64,000 nt of DNA, from assembly GCA_035532295.1 (NCBI GenBank), contig DATKRH010000292.1:1-64000 (forward strand), read 5' to 3'. Both the position numbers and the translations under genes were made by a program. This stretch comes from DASUBV01 sp035532295 (GTDB lineage: Bacteria; Actinomycetota; Actinomycetes; Streptosporangiales; Streptosporangiaceae). Every line of letters starts with the position of its first letter. The stretch's first letter is position 1. The notes under the pieces were generated by a model that was given only the letters and a program-made list of their open reading frames with translations, was not told the DNA's origin and ran no database searches. This document shows, piece after piece, positions 7,259-16,169 of this stretch.

Positions 7259-9570
7259 TTACGGCTCCGGGGCGAGCCAGAGCATGCCGAGCGGCGGAAT
7301 CCTGATGATCGCCGAGGCGGGCATGCCGTGCCACGCCTCGTCGGCCGCCTCGACGCCGCCCAGGTTGCCCACGTCGCTGCCGCCGTAGCTAGCGGAGTCG
7401 GTGTTGATCAGTTCCCGCCACCGGCCGGCCCGCGGCAGGCCGATCCGGTAGCTCTCATGCGGCCCCGCGGAGAAGTTAACGATGCAGGCCACCACGCCAT
7501 CGGCCGGGGAATCGCCAGCCGGGGAATAGCCAGCCGGGGAATAGCCAGCCGGGGAATCGCCAGCCGGGGAATCGCCAGCCGGGGTCGCGGCCAGATCGCC
7601 GGCCAGGCGGACGAACGACAGCACGTTGCCGGCCGTGTCGTTGGCGTCAATCCAGCTGAAGCCGGCGGGCGTCGTGTCCTGCCGCCACAGCGCAGGGTGG
7701 TCGGCGTAGACCCGGTTGAGGTCGGTGACCAGCCGCTGCACGCCCCGGTGGCTGTCGTAGTCGAGCAGATGCCATTGCAGCCCGGCCTCCTGCGACCACT
7801 CGTCGCCCTGGCCGAACTCGCCCCCCATGAACAGCAGCTGCTTGCCCGGGTGGGCCCACAGGTAGGCCAGCAGCGAGCGGAGCCCCGCGAACTGCCGCCA
7901 CTCGTCGCCGGCCATCTTGCGCAGCAGCGAGCCCTTGCCGTGCACCACCTCGTCGTGCGACAGCGGCAGCACGTAGTTCTCGCTGTAGGCATAGATCATC
8001 GAGAACGTGATCTGGTCGTGGTGATAGCTGCGATAGACCGGATCGCGCGCCAGGTAGGCGAGGGTGTCGTGCATCCAGCCCATGTTCCACTTGAGCCCGA
8101 AGCCGAGCCCGCCCAGGTGCACCGGCCGGGACACCCCCGGCCACGCGGTCGATTCCTCGGCGATCATCGTGATGCCCGGGATCAGCCGGTAGCAGGTGGC
8201 GTTCACCTCGCGCAGGAAGGCCACCGCGTCCAGGTTCTCGCGGCCGCCGAGGGCGTTGGGCGCCCACTCGCCGTCCTTGCGGGAGTAGTCCAGGTAGAGC
8301 ATGGACGCCACGGCATCCACTCGCAGCCCGTCGACATGGAACTCCTGCAGCCAGTAGATGGCGTTGGCGACCAGGAAGTTGCGGACCTCGTTGCGGCCGT
8401 AGTCGAAGATCAGCGTGCCCCAGTCGGGATGCTCGCCGCGCCGGGGATCGGGATGTTCGTACAGCGGGGTGCCGTCGAACCGGGCCAGCGCCCAGATGTC
8501 GCGCGGAAAGTGCGCGGGGACCCAGTCCACGATCACGCCGAGGCCGGCCTGGTGCAGCCTGTCCACGAGATAACGGAAGTCATCGGGCGAGCCGAACCGC
8601 GCGGACGGCGCGTAGTACGAGGTGACCTGATAGCCCCAGGACCCGCCGAACGGATGCTCGGCCACCGGCAGGAACTCCACGTGGGTGAAGCCCAGCTCGG
8701 TGACGTAGGAGGCGAGCTGATCGGCGAGCTCGGTATAGGAGAGCCCCGGTCGCCAGGAGCCGATGTGCACCTCGTAGATGCTCATCGGGCTGGTTAGCAC
8801 GTCAGCGGCCGCGCGGCGGGCCAGCCAGTCGCCGTCGCCCCACTCGTAGGCGGACTCGAACACCACCGACGCCGTGGCCGGCGGTCGCTCGGCCAGAGTC
8901 GCCATCGGGTCGGCCTTGGCCCGCCAGACCCCGTCCGGCCCGCAGATCTCGTACTTGTAGATGGTCCCGGCCGCCACGCCGGGGATGAACAGCTCCCAGA
9001 CCCCGGAGCCGCCGAGCGACCGCATCGGGTGCGCGCGGCCGTTCCAGTGGTTGAAGTCGCCGATCACCCGCACCCCGCGCGCGTTCGGCGCCCAGACCGC
9101 GAAGGAGGTCCCGGCTGCGCCCTTGACGTGCGCACCGAGCACCTGCCACAGCGCCTCGTGCCGACCCTCGCCGATCAGGTGCAGGTCGATCTCGCCCAGG
9201 GTCGGCAGGTGTCGGTACGGGTCGTCGCTCACCGTCTCCGCGCCGTCGGCGTAGCTGACGGCCAGCCGGTAGTCGGGCACCTCCCCGTGGTTGGCCTCCC
9301 CGTGCTTGGTGATACTGGTCGGCAGCGTGACCGAGAAGACCCCCTCGTGCACATGGCTCATTGCCTCGCGGGTGCCGTCGGGCAGCACGACCGTCACCGA
9401 GGCCGCGAGCGGCCGCAGGGCCCGGATCGTCACGCCATCCGGGCCCGGATGGGCGCCGAGCACCGCATGCGGGTCGTGATAGATCCCGGCCACGATCGCC
9501 TCGATGACGCCGCGGCTGACCGGGTCGCCGCCGGCCGGGTCGCCGCCGGCCGGGTCGGCGGGCCCGGTCA

Positions 9571-9571
<1 letters not shown>
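7259..9571 (-). CDS. glgB: 1,4-alpha-glucan branching enzyme GlgB
   Basis: A 770-residue GH13 branching enzyme that transfers segments of alpha-1,4-glucan to 6-OH positions. Domains: an N-terminal beta-sandwich (about 15-110), CBM48 (about 130-225), the catalytic barrel (about 240-620) and an all-beta C domain. Catalytic residues: Asp near 417 in GLRVDAVASMLY, Glu near 471 in IAEESTAWPG, and the transition-state Asp near 541 in LSHDEVVHGKG. The C domain contains an extra low-complexity loop built from GDSPA/GYSPA units that E. coli GlgB lacks; it comes from the 15-bp repeats at 7510-7584. It is the last gene of the GlgE cluster, and its ATG overlaps the maltokinase stop by one base. Confidence 0.97.
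7510..7584. repeat. Five 15-bp tandem repeats inside glgB
   Basis: Units at 7510, 7525, 7540, 7555 and 7570 read aatcgccagccgggg or aatagccagccgggg. They are in frame and encode PAGDS or PAGYS pentapeptides in a surface loop of the GlgB C domain. Copy number can change without frameshift. Confidence 0.95.
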
Positions 9572-10962
<1,391 letters not shown>

Positions 10963-11125
10963 CGCGGCGCTCGCTCCTTTCCCCTTAGTCCCGATCCGGT
11001 AGTACTCCCCGGGGAAGGCGCAGCGAACCATCACGTTCTGTCGCACATGTGCCATAGAGCTAGCCACGTCCCGGAGGCGTCAATCCTAACGGGCGTAACC
11101 GCGCGAAATCGGCGCGTCAGCGCGC

Positions 11126-12004
11126 CTACTTGCCGACGATCAGCAGGCCGGTCATGAAGTGGTGGACCGTGCAGTAGAAGGGGTACATCCCGGCCTTTTC
11201 CGGCGCGGCGATGATCTTCGTCTGGTTGGGGCCCACGGAGCCGGTGGTGAACAGGTTGTTATCCGCCGCCGACGGCCCGGCCGTCAGCGTGTGGGCGACC
11301 GGGTCCTCGTTGATGACCTCGATCCGCTCGCCGGGGCGGACGTCGGGGTTGACCGGGGTGAACATGAAGTTCTTGATGACGACCTTGACGACGGGGCCGG
11401 AGCCCGCCGCGGCGGGCGGGCTGCCCGATCCGGCCGAGCCGGTGCTGGCGGTGCCCACCGACACGCCCAGCACCACCAGGGCCACGGCTGACAGCGCGGC
11501 CGCCGCGCCAGCCGCCCCGCCCGGCAGCGCCCGGGCCAGGGATGTACCGCCCGGCAGCGCCCGGGAGGCGCCGTCGTCGCGCAGGCTGGCCAGCGCCGCA
11601 TAGGCCAGCACGCCGAACGCCGCCACCTCGGCCACTCCCGCGACGAGGCCGGCGGTCGTCGCGACCTCCTGGAAGCCGAACAGGCCCACCCACACCGTCA
11701 GCAGGTAACCGCCCAGAGTCGCGATCGCGAACCCGGCGCCGGCCGCCGCCGCCAGCGGCCCGCGCAGCACCGCCACCGCGACCGCCAGCACGAACGCGGC
11801 GATGATCTGCAGCAGGAACAGCGGGCCGATCGTCGGTATGTGCCGGTAGCCCGTCAGGTACAGGTCCAGGTGGATCGCCCCGGTCACCGCCAGCAGCACC
11901 GCGCCGGCCAGGCGCGGTGCCAGCTGACGGCGCTGGAAGAGCTGACGGCGGTCTGGCTGCTGAGTTATCTGCCCCATGCCCTTGTATCGCCTGCCAGCGC
12001 TCAT
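11126..12004 (-). CDS. Membrane protein with C-terminal cupredoxin domain
   Basis: A 292-residue protein. The N-terminal 190 residues contain about five membrane helices (for example near 32-48, 58-80, 84-106, 115-143 and 168-188). The C-terminal 85 residues are a cupredoxin of the plastocyanin/azurin fold: VVIKNFMFTP, the first ligand His in DPVAHTLTAG, then the Cys-His-Met cluster FYCTVHHFMTG, giving type 1 copper ligands His, Cys, His, Met. The copper domain would be extracytoplasmic and carry electrons. It sits between treS and mak on the same strand, an unexpected place for a redox protein. Starts at ATG 12004 or 11977 are both possible; neither has a convincing ribosome-binding site. 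Confidence 0.8.
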   Translation of the reverse strand: MSAGRRYKGMGQITQQPDRRQLFQRRQLAPRLAGAVLLAVTGAIHLDLYLTGYRHIPTIGPLFLLQIIAAFVLAVAVAVLRGPLAAAAGAGFAIATLGGYLLTVWVGLFGFQEVATTAGLVAGVAEVAAFGVLAYAALASLRDDGASRALPGGTSLARALPGGAAGAAAALSAVALVVLGVSVGTASTGSAGSGSPPAAAGSGPVVKVVIKNFMFTPVNPDVRPGERIEVINEDPVAHTLTAGPSAADNNLFTTGSVGPNQTKIIAAPEKAGMYPFYCTVHHFMTGLLIVGK

Positions 12005-12079
12005 CGGTTCAGCAGCGCGGGTCAGCGCGGGTGGCTGCGCGGCCGCCGGCCCCGCGACGGGAGCCGGCGGCCGGGCCCG

Positions 12080-13858
12080 TTACGAGTCGGTGGGCGGTTG
12101 CAGGACGAACCAGTAGAAACCATGCCCGGGCAGCGTCAGCAGGTAGGTGAGCTCCCCGATGCGCGGGAACGTGACGCCGCCCATGCACTCGACCGGAGTC
12201 GAGCCGCTGAACCGCCGGAGGTCGAGCTCCACGGGCTGGGGAAACCTCGACAGGTTATTAACGCACAGTATCCGGTCGGCCTCGCTCGATGACTCCTGCT
12301 CGGTTTCCCGGACATAGGCCAGGACGCTGGGGTTGGACGAGCCCAGCTCGTCATAGCTACCCAGCGCGAAGACCGGGTGGCGCTTGCGGATCTCGATCAT
12401 GCGCCGGGTCCAGTGCAGCAGCGAGCCCGTGCTCTTCTCCTGTGCCTCGACGTTGAGCGCCTGGAATCCGTAGATCGGGTCCATCAGCACCGGGAGGTAC
12501 AGCCGGGCCGGGTCGCAGCGGGAGAACCCGGCGTTGCGGTCCGGGGTCCACTGCATGGGCGTGCGGACCCCGTCCCGGTCGCCCAGCCAGATGTTGTCGC
12601 CCATCCCGATCTCGTCGCCGTAGTAGAGCACCGGCGAGCCGGGCAGCGAGAGCAGCAGCGCGGTGAACAGCTCCAGCTGGTTGCGGTCGTTCTCCAGCAG
12701 CGGGGCCAGCCGGCGCCGGATTCCGATGTTGGCCTTCATCCGCGGGTCCCGGGCGTACTCGGCGTACATATAGTCACGCTCGTCGTCGGTGACCATTTCC
12801 AGGGTCAGCTCATCGTGATTGCGCAGGAAGATGCCCCACTGGCAGCCCGAGGGGATCGCCGGGGTCTGCGCCATGATCTCCGAGATCGGGTAGCGCTGCT
12901 CCCGGCGCACGGCCATGAAGATGCGCGGCATGAGCGGGAAGTGGAACGCCATGTGGCACTCGTCGCCGCCGACGCTGGGGTCACCGAAGTACTCCACGAC
13001 GTCGGCCGGCCACTGGTTGGCCTCGGCCAGCAGCACCCGGTCGGGATAGAGCCGGTCGATCTCGGCCCGGACCCGCTTGAGGTACTCGTGCGTCTCCTTG
13101 AGGTTCTCGCAGTTGGTGCCCTCCCGCTCGTAGAGGTAGGGCACGGCGTCCAGCCGGAAGCCGTCGATGCCGAGGTCCAGCCAGAACCGCAGGACCTCCA
13201 GGATGGCGTCCTGCACCTGGGGGTTCTCGTAGTTCAGGTCGGGCTGGTGGGAGAAGAACCGGTGCCAGTAGTACTGGCCGCGGACCTGGTCGTAGCTCCA
13301 GTTCGACTGCTCGGTGTCGACGAAGATGATCCGGGCGTCGGTGTACCGGTCGTCGGTGTCCGACCAGACGTAGAAGTCGCCGAACGGGCCGTCCGGGTCC
13401 GTGCGGGAGGCCTGGAACCAGGGATGGGCGTCGCTGGTGTGATTGATGACCAGGTCGGCGACGACGCGGATGCCGCGCTCGTGGGCGCCCTCCACCAGCT
13501 CGACGAAGTCCCCGATCGTGCCGTAGTCCGGCAAGATCGCGGTGAAGTCGGCGATGTCATAGCCGCCGTCGCGCAGCGGCGAGTCGTAGATGGGCAGCAG
13601 CCAGATGCAGTCGATGCCCAGCCACTGCAGGTAATCCAGCCGGGATGTCAGCCCGCGCAGGTCGCCGGTGCCGTCGCCGGTGGCGTCCTGGAATCCCCGG
13701 ACCAGGACCTCATAGAAGACCGCCCGCTTGTACCACTGCGGATCTCGCGGCCGGTCAAACGAGAAGGAGTCAGGCACTGGCTCCGTCGGGACGGCTCCCG
13801 ATCCAGCACGGAACTCGGGCAGCGGCGACCCGGGCTGCGGCTCATGCGTGGGCTGCAT
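12080..13858 (-). CDS. treS: Trehalose synthase TreS (maltose glucosylmutase)
   Basis: A 592-residue GH13 enzyme that interconverts trehalose and maltose. The catalytic triad is Asp237 (GFRLDAVPYL), Glu279 (LLAEANQWP) and Asp349 (LRNHDELTLEM), each exactly 7 positions after those known for Mycobacterium smegmatis TreS (230, 272, 342). The N-terminal region reads WYKRAVFYEVLVRGFQDATG, typical of TreS. The ATG at 13858 was selected because AGGAG lies 9 nt upstream and the length matches the family; an upstream in-frame extension of 82 basic residues is non-conserved. It follows glgE on the minus strand and delivers maltose to Mak. Confidence 0.96.
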   Translation of the reverse strand: MQPTHEPQPGSPLPEFRAGSGAVPTEPVPDSFSFDRPRDPQWYKRAVFYEVLVRGFQDATGDGTGDLRGLTSRLDYLQWLGIDCIWLLPIYDSPLRDGGYDIADFTAILPDYGTIGDFVELVEGAHERGIRVVADLVINHTSDAHPWFQASRTDPDGPFGDFYVWSDTDDRYTDARIIFVDTEQSNWSYDQVRGQYYWHRFFSHQPDLNYENPQVQDAILEVLRFWLDLGIDGFRLDAVPYLYEREGTNCENLKETHEYLKRVRAEIDRLYPDRVLLAEANQWPADVVEYFGDPSVGGDECHMAFHFPLMPRIFMAVRREQRYPISEIMAQTPAIPSGCQWGIFLRNHDELTLEMVTDDERDYMYAEYARDPRMKANIGIRRRLAPLLENDRNQLELFTALLLSLPGSPVLYYGDEIGMGDNIWLGDRDGVRTPMQWTPDRNAGFSRCDPARLYLPVLMDPIYGFQALNVEAQEKSTGSLLHWTRRMIEIRKRHPVFALGSYDELGSSNPSVLAYVRETEQESSSEADRILCVNNLSRFPQPVELDLRRFSGSTPVECMGGVTFPRIGELTYLLTLPGHGFYWFVLQPPTDS

Positions 13859-13976
13859 TACGCAGTTCTCCTGCTTGCGTTCGTTGGGTTGCTTGATATA
13901 TCCGCGCGACCGGCGGCAGCGTGACGCTACGCGGTGGCGGTGGCGGTGGCGGGGCGGTGAGCGTGTTATATGTCTG

Positions 13977-16004
13977 TTATGCCGAAACGGTAAAGATATG
14001 CGCGGGCGCGACAGCCGGGTCCAGCCGGACGTAGTTCCCCTGCCCCCCCCACCAGTGCTGCGCACCGGTGAGCTCGTCGGTGACGAGGAAGCCCGCGCCG
14101 ACATCGAGGCCGAGAGCCGCGCCGTCGAGCCAGACAGTAGCCTCTTGCGGCTGACTGGGATCGAGGTTTACCACGATAATTACGGTATCCCTGCCGGTGC
14201 CTCCCGGCGAGGCCGCGCCGACGCTTTTCGAGAAGCACACTATCCCCGGCTGGTCCGGGTAGTGAAAACGCAGGTTTCGCAGCTGGTGCAGCGCCGGGTG
14301 GGCGCGCCTGATCGCGTTGAGCCTGGTCAGGAACGGGGCAATGGTCACCCCGAGCTGACGCGCGCGCTCCCAGTCCCGCGGCCGGAAGGCGTACTTCTCC
14401 GAGTTCAGGTACTCCTCGCTGCCGGGTGCCGCGGGGGTGTTCTCGCCCAGCTCGAAGCCCGAGTAGACGCCCCAGGACGGCGCCAGCATCGCCGCGAGCA
14501 CCGCGCGGACCCGGAAGGCCGGCAGGCTGGCGTGCTGCAGGTACTCGCCCAGGATGTCGGGGGTGTTCACGAAGAAGTTCGGCCGCATGTAGGCCGAGGC
14601 CGGGCCGGCCAGCTCGCGCAGGTACTCGGCGATCTCCTGCGACCCGTTCCGCCAGGTGAAGTAGGTGTAGGACTGATGGAAGCCGATGGCCGCCAGGGCG
14701 TGCATCATCGCGGGCCGGGTAAATGCCTCGGCCAGGAAGATCACGTCGGGGTCGGTGCGCGCCACCTCGGCCAGCAGCCGCTCCCAGAACGGCAGCGGCT
14801 TGGTGTGCGGATTGTCGACCCGGAAAATCCTGATGCCATGGGCCATCCAGTGCCGGACAATCCGCAGAACCTCGGCATAAATGCCGTCTGGGTCATTGTC
14901 AAAGTTAAGCGGGTAAATATCCTGGTATTTTTTGGGCGGGTTTTCGGCATATGCGATCGTGCCGTCGGCCTTGGTGGTAAACCACTCCGGATGCTGGGTG
15001 ACCCACGGATGGTCGGGCGCCGCCTGCAGCGCGAGGTCCATGGCGACCTCCATGCCGAGCTCGCCGGCCCGGGCCACGAAGGCGTCGAAGTCGGCGAGCG
15101 TCCCGAGGTCGGGATGGATGGCGTCGTGGCCGCCCTCGGCCGCGCCGATCGCCCAGGGTGACCCGGGATCGCCGGGGCCGGCGATGAGCGAGTTGTTGGC
15201 GCCCTTGCGCGCGACCTTGCCGATCGGGTGCACGGGCGGGACGTAGACGACGTCGAAGCCCATGTCGGCGACGGCGTCCAGGCGGCCCGCGGCGGTTTTC
15301 AGGGTTCCGGACTCCGGCGGCCGGTGCCGGCCTGGGTCGACGACGGCGCCCTCGGAGCGCGGGAAAAACTCATACCACGACCCGTACAGCGCCCGCTGCC
15401 GGTGCACGATCAGTGCACAGTAACGGGACCTGGTCAGCAGGTTCCGCAGCGGGAACCGGCGCAGCAGCTCGGCGACCTGCGGCCGGGCCGCGGCCGCGAG
15501 CCGGTCCAGCGGCGGGATCTGGCTGCTGGTGAGCTGGCGGCCCAGGTCGCCCAGGATCACCCGGGCGGCCCGGGCGGCATGCACCTGCGCCGGGGCCGCG
15601 CCGCGCGTGATCCGGATGCCGGCCGCGGCCCGGCGCATCAGCAGCGCCCCCTCCGCGAGCATCAGTTCCACGTCCTGGCCGATCGGCACCTTGATGGCCG
15701 CGTCGTGGTGCCAGCGCGCGATCGGATCGCCCCAGGCCTCCACCCGGAACTGCCACAGGCCCTCGCTGGTCGGGCAGACCTCCGCGCCGTAGCGGTCGCT
15801 GCCCTGCGCCAGCTCGCGCATCAGCACGGGCGGCTGGCTGCGGCCCTGCGGATCTCGCAGGACCACCCCGGCGCCGAGCATCTCGTGCCCCTCGCGGAAC
15901 ACGGTGGCGGTGACCTCGACCAGCTCGCCGGGGACCGCCTTAGCCGGGTAGCGCCCGCAATGCACGGCGGGCTGCACGTCGATGATGGGGATTCTGCCGA
16001 TCAC
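13977..16004 (-). CDS. glgE: Alpha-1,4-glucan:maltose-1-phosphate maltosyltransferase GlgE
   Basis: A 675-residue GH13_3 enzyme that extends alpha-glucan using maltose-1-phosphate and releases phosphate. Streptomyces coelicolor GlgE has the same length. The nucleophile is Asp397 (FRVDNPHTKPL) and the acid/base Glu426 (FLAEAFTRP), three positions after the S. coelicolor residues 394 and 423. The N-terminal domain begins IGRIPIIDVQPAVHCGRYPA, close to known GlgE starts. The GTG at 16004 was chosen for this match and because a minus-strand TAGCTT lies 7 nt upstream, which suggests a leaderless mRNA; the longer frame adds 44 low-complexity residues. First gene of the glgE-treS-cupredoxin-mak-glgB run. 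Confidence 0.96.
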   Translation of the reverse strand: MIGRIPIIDVQPAVHCGRYPAKAVPGELVEVTATVFREGHEMLGAGVVLRDPQGRSQPPVLMRELAQGSDRYGAEVCPTSEGLWQFRVEAWGDPIARWHHDAAIKVPIGQDVELMLAEGALLMRRAAAGIRITRGAAPAQVHAARAARVILGDLGRQLTSSQIPPLDRLAAAARPQVAELLRRFPLRNLLTRSRYCALIVHRQRALYGSWYEFFPRSEGAVVDPGRHRPPESGTLKTAAGRLDAVADMGFDVVYVPPVHPIGKVARKGANNSLIAGPGDPGSPWAIGAAEGGHDAIHPDLGTLADFDAFVARAGELGMEVAMDLALQAAPDHPWVTQHPEWFTTKADGTIAYAENPPKKYQDIYPLNFDNDPDGIYAEVLRIVRHWMAHGIRIFRVDNPHTKPLPFWERLLAEVARTDPDVIFLAEAFTRPAMMHALAAIGFHQSYTYFTWRNGSQEIAEYLRELAGPASAYMRPNFFVNTPDILGEYLQHASLPAFRVRAVLAAMLAPSWGVYSGFELGENTPAAPGSEEYLNSEKYAFRPRDWERARQLGVTIAPFLTRLNAIRRAHPALHQLRNLRFHYPDQPGIVCFSKSVGAASPGGTGRDTVIIVVNLDPSQPQEATVWLDGAALGLDVGAGFLVTDELTGAQHWWGGQGNYVRLDPAVAPAHIFTVSA

Positions 16005-16169
16005 TCTGCAAAAGCTACCCGCCGCCGCGCCCGCAAAGCGGGCCGGACGGGCCAAAGCTCCCCGACCTGATCCGCGCGGGACCGGGCGGGACCGGGCGGG
16101 GCCGGGCGGGGCCGCCGCGCGGGGGCCTAGGTTCACGCCGGCCGCCCAGTGGCATTAGGGTCACTGCAC
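16005..16169. promoter_or_regulatory. Divergent leaderless promoters of glgE and glgP
   Basis: The 165-bp gap separates two GTG starts. On the minus strand TAGCTT (plus 16012-16017) ends 7 nt before the glgE GTG. On the plus strand TAGGGT (16156-16161) ends 8 nt before the glgP GTG. Neither start has a Shine-Dalgarno sequence. Between them lies a run of ggaccgggcggg-like repeats (about 16078-16113). Confidence 0.5.

Noticed and set aside
12377..13924. A 515-codon plus-strand frame opposite treS
   Set aside because: TreS has all catalytic residues and full family length; the opposite frame has no recognisable motif and the skewed composition of a shadow.
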